In this document: positions 12,501-23,855 of the stretch, one piece after another
Position numbering within the stretch: position 1 is the first letter of the stretch
Layout of the letters: each line of letters starts with the position of its first letter
Assembly (NCBI GenBank): GCA_029945375.1
Contig: CM057067.1
Span: forward strand, 1,364,001-1,428,000
From: Agaricus subrufescens
Taxonomy: Eukaryota > Basidiomycota > Agaricomycetes > Agaricales > Agaricaceae
Direction: 5' to 3'
DNA: 64,000 nt
Notes under the pieces: generated by a model
Database searches by the model: none
Told to the model about the DNA's origin: nothing
What the model saw: only the letters and a program-made list of their open reading frames with translations
Position numbers and translations under genes: made by a program

Positions 12501-15079
12501 TTTTTCCATTTTGTAGAACCGGTTGTGACACCCGAAACGTTTGCGCAATCCATTGTGGACGATTATGCTCTCAATCCGAGCTACCACTCTGTTATTGTCA
12601 AGCAGATTCAGGAACAATTAGGCGATTACAAAGCCCATTCGCTTAGCTATGACCAGGATTCTGGAGAACTGGTGGTTGATTTGACAAGCGAGACCCCGGT
12701 CATTCAGGGTACGTTGGATGATGTGCAAGGGAAGTGGTGGGAGGCGTGGAGGAAACGTATGAGGATGGAGGGTCGTGCCGGTGTCGGTGGCTCACGTTCT
12801 CGGAGGATAAAGAAGAAACGGAAGTTGAATGAAGCGAGTCCCCTTTTAAGTGCCATGACAGGTTCTGGGGTGAAGGTAGAGGAAGATGAAAAGAATGTCG
12901 TAATGCATGATGTGACGATGGAAGTTGAGGAGTTTGGGAAGCCAATGGCAATCGATGAGATTAAGCTGGATGAAGAATTGATGCACGAGGAGATGAGGAT
13001 TTTGATCAAGGTGCGTCTGAACGATTGTTCGATGATGTGTGATACTGACGTCTGTATGATGATGTTTGCCTAGTTGGATGTCATCGTTGGTGCTATGAAG
13101 CTTGAGGATCAGTTTGAATGGGATCTTGAGAATGAAATGGTAACACCCGAAGAGTTTTCGGAAGTGTATGCGCAGGATTTGGGTCTCGGGGGCGAATTCA
13201 AGTAAGGTTCTGTTCATTTAATTAAGTTGGGTAGATTAATGACGGTTTGCCCGTTAGGACTGCCATTGCGCACAGCATTCGGGAACAGATCCAAATGTAC
13301 CAAAAGTCGCTGTTCCTTGTTGGGCATCCCTCAGATGGCACACCGATTCAAGATGAAGAACTCAGGCAGGCCTTCTTGCCTAGCCTCGCGACAGGTGCAC
13401 GACCCATGGACCAAGTACAGGCTTACACGCCACTGCTTAATTCAGTCAGTGATAGTGATATTGAGCGAAACGAAAAGGAAAGGGAGAAGGAAATGACCAA
13501 GAGGAGAAAGCGGAATCAACGCGGCCGTCGTGGGATCGTTATCCCCGATCGCGAGCCCATCAGAACATATAGAACACCGGCAGTTGGGTTTCCTGAACTT
13601 GATCCTGCGACGCTGGCTCTTGCGGCTGCTGCAAATGCTTCTGGTTCTCGTAGGGCTGCAGCTGCGGCCGCTTCGCTTACTATCGCGAACATGGTTGCTT
13701 CAGAGAACGGTACCGCCTTTATACCGGCTCCGACACCTATGCCCTCGGCACCTATACCGCAACCGAAAGAAAAGAAACCGAAAGGATTGTTCAAGGCACC
13801 TTCGTTACCTAATTCTGTTTTGCGTCAGAGAGCTCAGGTTGCTGCACCGACACCGTCAACGGCAGCTGACGTCAGTAAATTGCCGGCACCGCTAGAAAAC
13901 GACCCGCCTCCTGCTATACCGCCGCCGCCGCCCCCACCTGAACCCAAAATGAAATATGTGCCGAAGAAGTCGCAGAAAGAGTTGGAGAGGGAGGCAAAAG
14001 AAAAGGAATTTGTGGATGGACAGCATCCCAATTTCATTAATGGGGTTTGGCATTGTTCGAATTGTGGTTGTCCTGAGAGTATTGCTATAGGACGGAGAAA
14101 GGGACCGTTGGGGGATAAATCACAATGTGGTACATGCGGTGAGTTGGATTGAGTTTTTTTTCGTGTTTCTTAGTTGAAATGATTCTGATTGGCTGATTGA
14201 TTGTTGCGTAGGTAAATTCTGGCATCGACACCGTAGGCCTAGACCAGTGGAATACAACCCTGATCCTGAATTTCATATGCGGAAGGAAGGAGATACGAAG
14301 AATGCGAGTAAAAAGAAGAGTGGTACACAGAGAGGACAGGGTGCTGCGGCGACTTCAACTCCTATGGATGTGTCTGCGCCTGCTACGCCAGCTAAGAATG
14401 GTGACATTGATTCCCGTCGTTCGCCTTCCCCGGGCAGGGACGATGATGATAGAGCTATATCCCCTGTTTCCACTGCTTCAAGTGCATCAGAGCCTCCACT
14501 TGCGCAAAAAATCAAGCTTAACGGAGTGGCACACAAGTCCGGTACTCCCCGAGCTTCTACTGGCCCTAAGAGTTCGGGAAAACCCACTACGCCGTCTCTG
14601 GGAGAGAAGAAGTTTATTACGCCGAAAGTAAAGGCTGAAAATGGGCATGATGCATCGGCGAACATGCCTGCTCCTCATTCGCCTTCGATAAGTATGGTAA
14701 GTGGGTATCGTTGTTCAGGTCTTTGGGGCGTGGTAGCTGAAATCGTGATTTACCTTTAGATTCCGTCGCAACTCCCTCCCTGGTTGTCTGCCGCTCTCCA
14801 GAACATGAGGAGTAGATACCCTGATGATAGATTTGAGGCGATACTTAGGAGGACTACTGGGAATCCACCTGATTGGCGTATCAGGTGTCTTGACTGTCCT
14901 GGCAAAGTGAGTGGTTTATGAATCTTTTTAGAGAATTTCTGCTGATGTTTGTGCTGCAGCTGTATACGCCTGGACCTGGGGAGTCTTTGTCCAACTACGA
15001 GGTGCATCTGAGGAACAGACAGCACCGTCAACGAGTAAATGAACGGCTAAATGTTAGCCCGCCGCAAAAATCTTCATAA
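9550..15079 (+). CDS. SNF5: SNF5/SMARCB1 subunit of the SWI/SNF-type chromatin remodeller
   Basis: Nine exons (9550-10818, 10876-12257, 12321-12436, 12517-13010, 13074-13201, 13258-14138, 14212-14696, 14760-14906, 14960-15079) join in frame to 1673 residues. Residues 1-880 are low complexity: poly-Q, Met/Asn/Gly-rich, with RP[PS]TAQG repeats. The SNF5 domain (about 905-1160) has two repeats: VPIRLEFDVEHHKMRDTF with TPETFAQSIVDDYAL, and LIKLDVIVGAMKLEDQFEWD with TPEEFSEVYAQDLGL. A C4 GATA-like finger (CSNCG and CGTCG, about residues 1394-1440) and a second Cys pair (CLDCPG) follow near the C-terminus. SNF5 is a nuclear core subunit contacting the nucleosome. A SNF5 with a GATA-like finger fits a fungal remodeller. 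The start has context ACAATGAG. Confidence 0.93.
10303..10620 (+). repeat. Degenerate RP[PS]TAQG heptad repeats inside SNF5
   Basis: About seven copies of RPPTAQG or close variants (RPSTSQG, RPPTASG, RPSTAQD), irregularly spaced with His- and Gln-rich linkers. Codon use varies between copies, so these are old protein-level repeats, not a fresh DNA expansion. Confidence 0.75.
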
Positions 15080-15791
15080 CTGCTTTCGCTCAAAGGACCT
15101 ATTGGATTGCCTTGTTTGTTCGTTTTCTACTAGTTATTTTTTTTAAAAGCTACTCTTTTAAATTCGTTGGGTTGGTTTCTTTTTTTTCTTACTGCTGTTT
15201 GTTTTATACTGTTAAAGCTCTTTGTATTGTTATACGGTCTTGAGATCTGTAATTACAGCTATCCCCCTCTGGAGCATCTCATCTTTTTTATATACGAAGT
15301 GATGGATGTGGTTAGGAAATGATTAATTGTTCTTTTTGGGAGCGTTAGTTTGGTAGGGAGGATTGAATACTCGATGGTCGTATAGACTTTTCGTTTCGTG
15401 CCGGTATTGTTTGCATGACAAGATACAACAACAGTATAGTGTGTGTAAACGGTGCCACTGGGAATGTTGTAGTGGCGTCACTGTCAGGTACCGATCAAAT
15501 TACAAACTGAGTAAGTACGATGAAGTCACCGACTTGCGCTTAACCTACGACCTACACCTCATCATTTGTTTTATCTTGTATATGCCGCAACCTCACAGGA
15601 ATCTAAACCTTGTGGTCACTGGGATTTCTATCAAGTCCGATTATAAATTATAAATGCTGTTGCACCTGGGATGTTCAGTCTGTCGGCCGAATTCACACGA
15701 CAGTCACTTTCTATCATTTCCCCTCTCCCCAAACGTCTAACGCAAGTCTGCGGCCGTGATTTTCAAGCAGTCCTGTACCTGAATTCACATC
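15080..15791. other. Intergenic: SNF5 3' region and promoter of the next gene
   Basis: AT-rich after the SNF5 stop with several T runs (15130-15190), typical of a fungal 3' UTR. No gene or RNA is recognised. Confidence 0.4.
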
Positions 15792-17338
15792 ATGTCGGCA
15801 ACTCGAATGAAAGAAGTTCTTGTAGTTGGTTTTGGGGCTGTCGGTGCTTTATGTACGTCGAGTAGTCCTTATCGGACCGGATTCCAAAGTATAGATAATG
15901 ACCATCAATTTGCTTTGTAGATTCTTATATTCTTACGAAGTGCGGCTTGGCGCGCGTTACTGCCGTTGCACGCAGCAACTATGATGTTGTGAAATGTCAG
16001 TGACGTGGGCCATTGTTCTTCTATGGCTCTGCTCCTCACAGATGACTTGGCTAGCCAACGGGGTTGACTTCCATAGCCGAAAATATGGGGAGATTAAGGG
16101 TTGGAAACCGGATCATCGTATGCACTCGAGCAACCTGGATGTGTTGGCCTTCTTGAGCTAATACCTCGGAAATGCAGTGGTCCATTCTTTGGTCGATGCT
16201 ACTGATAGGCCTTATTCATACGTTTTCGTGACGACAAAGGCTATCCCGGAGGTGGCCACGACAGCTGATCTTCTCAGACCGCTTCTATCTAAGCCATACG
16301 CTGATCGCTACCCTCAGCCGACTTACGTTTTGGTGCAGAATGGATTGAATGTGGAAAGGGATCTTTATAATGCTCTCGTTGAGCTTGACAGGGGAGCGCC
16401 GAGTATCATCAGCACAAGCCTCTACGTAGGAGCGAATCTCTTGGCTCCGAATGTTGTTGAACATAACCATTTTGTAAGTTCTATACGACTTGAAACTTCC
16501 TGTCATCCTGATGTGTTATACCCCTGTAGGACAGACTCACCCTCGGGGTCTACCGTCACAAAGACTATACTACGAAAACGAATTCAGTTCAGGAAGCTGC
16601 GCTTCTTGAAGATATCGGTAATGTTCTAGAGACAGGAGGTACAACGGTCACGATCGTGCCAGAAATCCAGCTATTCAAATTTATCAAGAATTTCTGGAAT
16701 GTGGCATTTTCTTCGGTGTCCACCCTTACGGGGTAAGACTTGTCGTATTCTGAGGTCAGGTGGACAACTCACTCGAATGTTCTAGATATCGTCTGCCAGC
16801 ACTTTGGCGACCTCCGCCATCAGATGCATCGGTTCAATACGAACCTTTCGTATCTCCCGTAACTGCGCAGTTGATCGAAGAGTATACATTACCGTCGATT
16901 AAGGCGACGTTGGATGAGCTCGTTGTGCTAGGTCCGTGGTGTAATCACCCCCTTTGAGTTATCTCCATTATCTCAACGTCCACATGAAAAGGTCACGCAA
17001 TGGGGTTCCCTGATTCTAAGGAAGGTATACCTACTTCTCTACCCGATGATCAGCTGGCGTCAGTCAAAGCTTTGCATGTTGACCCTGCCAGCACTCACAC
17101 GCCAAGTATGCTGCTGGATGCTCAGCGTGGTCAACCAATCGAAGTAGAAGTTATCTTTGGTGAGGTCGTTCGACTCGCACGAGAATATAAAGTACCTATC
17201 CCTGTGAGTTGATCGTTGCACACGTCCAGGTGGAAGGAGTCTTATCTATTCGACTCAAAGCGTATCGAAACGTTGTACGGTCAACTTTTGGTGATCCAAA
17301 ATCAGATACTCAGGAAAAAGGATGCCACTAGGCTCTGA
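15792..17338 (+). CDS. 2-dehydropantoate 2-reductase (ApbA/PanE family)
   Basis: Predicted NADPH-dependent reductase of ketopantoate to pantoate in vitamin B5/CoA synthesis. Eight exons join in frame to 377 residues: 15792-15852, 15921-15995, 16055-16117, 16178-16473, 16530-16732, 16786-16931, 16992-17203, 17261-17338. The Rossmann motif VLVVGFGAVGALY is at residues 8-20, then FVTTKAIPEV, the NGLN loop (YVLVQNGLNVERDL), and the C-terminal helical half with FIKNFWNVAFS, carrying the Lys-x2-Asn typical of the family, and a late helix HVDPASTHTPSMLLDAQRGQ. Agaricomycetes carry several diverged ApbA paralogues, so the exact substrate is less sure than the family. Confidence 0.82.
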
Positions 17339-17679
17339 CGTCGTGCCGGTTGTGTCATTGATCTTTTGTTTCATGATTGCTTTGTGTTACTTCTGGCCAA
17401 CAACGTGTTCTTTACCGAGTTTAGGTGCTTGAGCTATAGCTAGATTTTGCCTGCATATTTGCTCGTGTTTGTTATCTTCGAGTATATATTTGAATCCACA
17501 AAGCAGATGCTGTTTGCACCCCCCCACGTTTCCCCCGCCTTGATACCCTCCTTAAATTAGCGCTTACGCATCGTGGGAGGCATACTACAGAGTAACGCCG
17601 TCCAACTACTTTACCATTCCACGAGCCTTTCGATCCTCTGCATTTCTTGAGATACCGCCACAATTTCCATTCGGGGTAA

Positions 17680-20600
17680 ATGATGCGTGGGCGCGGAACG
17701 AATGATAGAGGTCGCGGCGGCTCGCGAGGTTCGCAATCTAACCCTTCTGGAAGGGGCCGCGGCAGAGGCCGTGGTGGTGGTGTCCCGGCTGGGTATATTT
17801 CATCTCCTCGCATTCCGGCTTTTATTGACATCCTCGAACTATATCCTAGAATTTATTCCCCGTCCAACCGCCCTATTGTGATTGATGCTCGGCTGCGTGA
17901 CGGTTCTCAGAAACAGGTTATGGCAGATCTGAAGGGCCACCCAATCAATGAGAATGGTCTTCCCTTACGCTCTGAACTTGGCACCAAGGGAAGAGAAGTC
18001 GCTTTAAGGACCAATTTTTTCGCCATGAACATTCCTAAAGGTCCATTTTATGAGTACGAGATCGTAATCACGCCCGGCGTTACCATTAAACGGGTCAGAA
18101 AGCGCATTTTCGAACTCGCGGAGGATACAGAAATCTGGAAGAAGCTTCTGGCAGGTTCCGTCGCCCACGATCATTCGGCAAAGCTTGTGGCTTCAAAATT
18201 ACTGCCTCAGCCTTTGTCGTTTGACGTCCCCTTCTATGATGAGGACGAGGATCCACCTGCCAAAGGCTCTGCACCACGCAAAACGTTCACCCTTACCGTA
18301 AATTTTACGAAGGAGCTCGAGACTGAGAGCTTGCAAAAGTCAGTGATATGCAAATCGACACTTCTTTACTAACATTCCGACTTTTATAGATTTATCGCAG
18401 GAGACCCTCAATACTGCGCACATGACATTATGCCCATTATTTCGGCTTTTAACCTCATCCTCGCTGCCTGGCCCACTCGTTCTGGAGCCGGAGGAGTAAT
18501 GGTCGGACGCAACAAATTTTTCATGCCTAACTCCAGCGTTTCTATGCCTCTCGGAGGAGGTCTGGAGGCCGTCCGAGGCTTCTACTCCTCAGTTCGGACC
18601 GCCCATAAGGCGCTCATGGTCAATGTGAATGGTAAGTATATTGACAATATGTAATTTGTGAAAATTCATCATACTCCCCTTTAGTTTGTACGACTGCATT
18701 CTACAAGTCTGGAAACCTAGCACCCGCTCTGATCGAATTTCTGAAAATGAACTCTCGTGCTACAGCTTTCGTTAAAGGACTTCGCGTAAAAGCTACTCAT
18801 TTAGGATATCGCAAAACGATCAAGGAGGCTACCGAATACACTGCTAAAACTTATGTTTTCAAGACTGAAGAGTTCGGTGAAATATCTGTTGAAGGCTACT
18901 TTCTCAAGAGTACGTATAGACTCTTGGTCGGTATACACCATAATTGACTTTCCTCATCAGAATACAAGATAAAACTCCAACATCCAAACCTTCCACTTGT
19001 CGACGTGGGAGGTCAAAAGGTTAATTACCTTCCTGCGGAACTCTGCGAAATTCTTCCCAATCAGCCATATCGCGGAAAGCTTCTGGACGAGCACACAGCT
19101 ACTATGATTCGCTATGCGGCTCAACCTCCCAACGCGAATGCACAGGCCATCGAAAATCAGGGACTCAAGGAACTAGGATTCACTCAAAATGTTCCTACTC
19201 TGAATGCTTTTGGTGTTGGTATCTCACAAGCGATGGCTACCGTCCCTGGTCGTGTCGTTCCTCCTCCGAAGATCAGGTATAAGGGGGAGAGAGAGCTTGA
19301 TGGTCGATCTTTCCGAAGTGATAAAGCGAGTTGGAATCTCAAGGAGGTCAAATTCGTGAGAGGTGCAACTTTGACAAATTGGGCCGTTCTTCTCATTAGT
19401 GATGGTGGTCGTGCGGAGTTCGATGGGGCTTCTGATCCCGAGTTGCGCAATGCCCTCAAGGGTTTTGTTGATGTATGCGGCAAAAGTGGATTGAATATTA
19501 CGTCGCTGCCGACCATTGCAGAAGCTCCCCTCCCTCCGTATGATAGGACTGATCCTGGGAGGGCAAAGGCTATCAGCAACATTCGCTCTATGCTACCCAG
19601 AATGTTTAAACAGAAGCCGCAGCTTATTTTTATCATCCTACCCAACACCGACAAACACATATATTCAGGGCTGAAGCGCCTCTTTGATGTGACTCTTGAC
19701 CTCCGTATGTTTCAGTGCGTAAATCTTGCATCCTTTACTGACTAACCCAATCATAGCAAACGTTTGCGCTCTAGCGGAGAGGCTCAGGAATGGTGGGGAT
19801 TCAAGTCCTTTGGTGTCAACAGACAGTCTCATCTTATTGCAGGCGGGCCCCAGTACTATTCGAACGTCAGCTTAAAATTTAACATGAAGCTCGGGGGCAT
19901 CAAGTGAGTGTCGCCAGGGATACCTTATCCAGATCATTCATTGTTTCTCCAGCCATGTTCTCGATAAAACTAGTGTCACATGGCTTGGTGAAATGCCAAC
20001 GATGGTAGTCGGCATCGATGTTACTCATCCTGGCCTCGCGGCGGTGAAGGGAACCCCTTCAATTGCAGCTGTTGTTGCTAGCGTCGACCGTGATTGCATA
20101 CAATTTCCCGCTAGCTTACGAAGGCAAGAGCCGCGGAAGGAGGTATGTAGGGCCTTTGAAGTGTCATTGCACTGTCTGAAATTTTCAGATGGTAACAGAC
20201 CTCAAGGATATGATGATCGAGAGGCTGAAAGCCTTCCAGCTGAAGAGTACTAAATACCCCCAACGCATTCTCGTTTACCGTGATGGCGTTTCTGAGGTAA
20301 ATACAAACAACTCTAACTTAAAGATTCCAACCAACTTGCTGTTTCAGGGTCAGTTTGCTTCCGTCGTAGAGGAGGAGCTTCCCGCTATCAGAGCTGCATG
20401 CGATGCAGTCAATATAAAGCCGCGTCCGAAGTTGACTATCGTCGTTTGCGTACGAGTCCTTTCCCCGAACTCTCGTCCATGTAATGTACTAATCGGTCTT
20501 TAGGCTAAGCGCCACCATACTCGATTCTTCCCAACCAGCGATAGAGATGTCGATGACAAGTACAATCCTTTGCCTGGCACTATAGTTGATCAAGGTGTCA

Positions 20601-21011
20601 CTACGGTTTACAACTTTGACTTCTACCTCCAAGGTATTTATGTTTAGCTTCTAACAATTGAACCATTTTTGACAGCAGGATACCCCAGCTCATGGAAGCC
20701 TTCAGGGTTCGAGCAAGCCTACCCATTACTTTGTCATCCACGATGAGATCGGGTTCACCCCGGACAAGTTACAGGCTTTGACAAATAGTATCAGCTACAT
20801 GTTTGCCCGTGCTACTAAAGCAGTTAGTCTCGTCTCCCCAGCATACTATGCTGACCTCGCATGTGAGCGTGGACGGTGTTACTTACACGAAATGCTACAT
20901 GGTATTCGAAACGGCCCTGTCGACGAAGAAAAAGCTTGGAAAGATGCTGCCACCTATTGGGGGAATGGACCGACCGGAAACGTCATGAAGAACATAATGT
21001 TTTATTTGTAA
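17680..21011 (+). CDS. Argonaute, slicer-competent
   Basis: Guide-RNA-binding nuclease of RNA silencing. Eleven exons (17680-18338, 18390-18631, 18685-18909, 18961-19704, 19757-19792, 19843-19903, 19953-20142, 20189-20296, 20348-20449, 20504-20633, 20689-21011) give 939 residues. An RGG/RGRGRG-rich tail (1-35) leads into the N domain, a PAZ region (about 270-370, ending LQHPNLPLVDVG), MID (about 500-620) and PIWI. All four PIWI catalytic positions are present: D678 (GIDVTHP), E719 (RKEMVTDL), D751 (YRDGVSEGQF) and H845 (KPTHYF). Cleavage activity is therefore expected. The border near 19793-19842 has an unusual GTGGGG donor; an alternative 38-nt intron is possible. The gene converges on an RNase III gene 1 kb away. 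Confidence 0.93.
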
Positions 21012-21257
21012 CATGTTGTTTCGTATTTGAGTTATACTAACATCTATATGTACATCTGAAACCGTCTTTTTGTATTGTATCTCGCCGTTATGTTGTTGCT
21101 ACCAGTTATGTTTGATTGAAATTAACTAAATGTAGTGGTATACGTATCAAACTCGTTGTAAATCGCAATCTGGCGTGAATTCAACTATCTCTTCCTATCT
21201 TCCAGTGTGCTTCCGGATTAGTTCGTGTTTATGTAATCTATTATTCGCCAGGGTGTT

Positions 21258-22082
21258 CTAGAGCCCTCGCAAAGCTCTGAGTTCTCTAGGGGGATCACGT
21301 TTCTCCATGTGAAGGCGTCGGAGATGCCTGGGTTCTTGAGGAGGCTCCTGGTTCTTGACTTCAAGATTTATGTCGAGCGAAACTCTACGAGTGCAGGGCA
21401 GTTCATTTGTAAGGCATTTGCCCTTGGAAGGTCCAACATATGTTTGATTGGTCGCGTCTGATAATGGTGCGAATTTTTCCAACTTTTCCTGCTCCAGTTT
21501 CCCAACGCTATCTTCGGATATGCTTTGTTCTTTCAATCGAAAATATAAGTATACTACAGGGATGATGGGCTTATTGAATGCTGCCATACCTTTTACTGAG
21601 AGAGGTGGTGACCAACTGGATGACTTTGTATCATTACTAAACACAATTTTAATCGATTTCGATATAGGTTTGGACCGAGTCGAGTGCGCTTCGAATACTT
21701 GTGATCGTTTCGGTTGGGTAGACTTGGGATTAACCAACGTAGGTTTCGAGGTCCCGGAATCTGAAGGTTCGACAGGATGCGTCTCGTTTGGAGAATTTGA
21801 GTTGACCTGTTGTTCATCATCATCATCATTACCATCGTCGTCGGATTCGTCCAGGTCAATTATCAGTCGGAGATTATCTGTAGTATGACGGAATGGAGCT
21901 ATTTTTTTGGTCCCAATGACCATTTCAGCGAAACGTGCCTCGAGGTCCTCTACTTGAAATGCAGGAATAATATCAAGGTAGTCTTCGATGCTTTCAGGAT
22001 TCAGGATAGTTGATGTTTGAATGTCCTTTGCATCGTAGGGAAGGCTAGGTATAAAGCTACGCGTAATCAATGCTCCTGACAT
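21258..22082 (-). CDS. Hypothetical acidic protein, or C-terminal extension of the RNase III gene
   Basis: An uninterrupted 274-residue frame, not recognised. It has an acidic patch (ESDDDGNDDDDEQQ, about residues 78-92) and a Lys/Arg- and Pro-rich tail with LRRLHMEKRDPPREL. Its ATG (22082) overlaps the end of the RNase III reading frame (22057) by 26 bp in another frame. I found no good splice that joins the two. It may be a separate short gene, a read-through of the neighbour's 3' UTR, or a missed last exon. Confidence 0.35.
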   Translation of the reverse strand: MSGALITRSFIPSLPYDAKDIQTSTILNPESIEDYLDIIPAFQVEDLEARFAEMVIGTKKIAPFRHTTDNLRLIIDLDESDDDGNDDDDEQQVNSNSPNETHPVEPSDSGTSKPTLVNPKSTQPKRSQVFEAHSTRSKPISKSIKIVFSNDTKSSSWSPPLSVKGMAAFNKPIIPVVYLYFRLKEQSISEDSVGKLEQEKLEKFAPLSDATNQTYVGPSKGKCLTNELPCTRRVSLDINLEVKNQEPPQEPRHLRRLHMEKRDPPRELRALRGL

Positions 22083-23361
22083 CGTGAAATTTTAAGTTGT
22101 GAATGACGAACCTGGGGTCTTTTATGAGGATGCCATGAGCGTAAGTGACAAGAGGCGTGAAGAACATGTCCCCCCATTTCATAGCCTCCCTAGCATCTTC
22201 AAAGTAGAACCAACCGACCACAGCATAAAAGACTTGTGTAAGTTTGCTCCGAAAGCTTTGCTCATGGTCTTTCTTCTTGGAGGTCGCTAATCGTGGGGAT
22301 TCGAGTTGTTGCTTGAAGATAGAATAATCAGAGTCCCCTGGGTCAAAGAATGTATCAAGTTGAAGAGCCAAAGCCAAGAGTCCGAGAGTCCAGGAGCTAG
22401 TAATCAGAACTGTGATACTCTTGAAGGATCATCAGGCTCAGGATGCCAAGAAGGGGGGATGTTCATACAGAGATGAGGTGAGGCGCCTTGAGATAAGCTT
22501 TTCGGTTCTCGGGATATTCTGACATAAAAACGCGGCATATCCAAAACTTGACGAGATGAGTACCAATGTCGACTACGTTCCGGTCGTTTCCGATGTCGCC
22601 TTTAGGTCCAAAAACAAATTTAAGGCCTTGAGGAAGTGGGAAGAGGGCAGGTCGGGCCATGATCTCGAAGTCTTCAGCTCTAGGTTCGATATAGTCGAAG
22701 AGCTTTTGATGGTGCTCAACTTTATGCAAGAGCCTATGCGAAACGTAGACACCTTGTATCAGCAACCTTTGAGGTTTGTCGAGATGATCCTCCATGGCTT
22801 TTTCAATGAGGGGCTTTAACAGTATTTCGAGCCAATCTTTCGTGAGAGTCCAACCATGCTCTTCGAAGACAGCGCCAACATAGGCTTCGAAAAGGTTTGC
22901 AAGTGCCTTGGGAGGGCTTACGTTGTATCGAGGACTGTAGTTACTGACGCTTTCAAAGTCGGCGTCATCCAAGCGAGCCTTCTTATAAAGTCCTAGCTGG
23001 AAAGCCAATCGCCCGAGAGTATCGTTAGTGGTGACGACTCTACTAACATCCTAGACGGGAGATATCTTCTTATTCAGGAATCACTTGTGTTGTACAGTTG
23101 TAAGTTACTCACCACTTGTTGGTCTGGACAAATGCTCCCATTTGCTACCACAAGTGTACATACAAGATTGACGATTCGGTCTCCTACGAATTCCAGTAAA
23201 TCATTGTTGGCCTCCGCACCAAGTCTGCTATTGCGAGCTTGCTCCAGAAGCGTTTCGGGGAGTTCAGGCAGAGACCGTGACGCTCGTGTCCAGTTGTCGC
23301 AATCGCTCAAGTATGAAAATAGCCTAGGAAAATGGCGAGAACGGAATGGGGAATGCTTCAT
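22057..23361 (-). CDS. Tandem RNase III protein, second domain degenerate
   Basis: Double-stranded RNA nuclease fold. Exon 1 (23361 to about 23114) has the RNase III signature NDLLEFVGD (Glu and Asp of the first metal cluster present). Exon 2 (about 23055-22487) continues with TLGRLAFQLGLYKK and NLFEAYVGAVF, where the usual Asp four residues before FEA's Glu partner is Asn. After an intron, exon 3 (about 22424-22057) repeats the fold: VVDIGTHLVKFWI, TLGLLALALQLD and LTQVFYAVVGWFYF align with the three blocks above but lack every catalytic acid. No helicase, PAZ or dsRBD is seen. The frame stays open upstream to about 23475 without another ATG, so the true N-terminus could be longer. Length is about 395 residues. 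Confidence 0.7.
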
Positions 23362-23855
23362 GAAAATGTCGGCTGCTGGAAACGCAAAGTCAAAGAAAAG
23401 TAGCCTGACAATTTGTTTGATTACCTCATTATCGTATGCGACCCTGGAAGGACTAGCGGGACCGTTTTGCTGGTCCTAAGTTGTGACCTTACGGCCAGGC
23501 TGGAGTCTGGAAATAAGCTATTCCACTTTTAGGGATCCCATGTACCCACCAAAAAGGAAATTTCCCAGGGAGTACATGGGTTACCCAATAATGGAAATTG
23601 TCAGTCCGGTATACCCCCTTTTTGCAAGGCTGGCCCCTGCTGGGCATGAATATGATTGTGTCTTCATGGAGTTTGCTTGAGATGGCGCAGAAAGAAAGCA
23701 ACTTTTCCCCAAATTTGGTGCACTCTTCTCGAGCGACATCCACGATATTTGTTTTGTCGCTCTGATACAATCAAACATTATTTACTACAGCAAACTAAAT
23801 CACATGCGGAGTCATCAACGAGATGCAACCTCACAATTATTCAAATTCACGACAA
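23362..23855. other. Intergenic between RNase III and GST genes
   Basis: Contains a 93-residue minus-strand frame (23489-23770) with no recognised domain. It could hold an upstream exon of the RNase III gene, but no convincing donor/acceptor pair joins them. Confidence 0.3.

Noticed and set aside
13530..14665. Large antisense and shifted frames across SNF5
   Set aside because: They run opposite or out of frame to exons with clear SNF5 and zinc-finger motifs.
20630..20690. Apparent frameshift in Argonaute after FDFYLQ
   Set aside because: Using the acceptor CCCCAG at 20683-20688 instead of the nearer CAG gives a 55-nt intron and restores the expected FYLQAHGSLQGSSKPTHY.
21448..21888. Plus-strand 146-codon frame
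   Set aside because: Antisense to the acidic minus-strand frame; its S-rich tail is the mirror of the Asp codons.
23489..23770. 93-codon minus-strand frame upstream of the RNase III start
   Set aside because: No recognisable domain, and no donor/acceptor pair of normal intron length links it to the RNase III exon.
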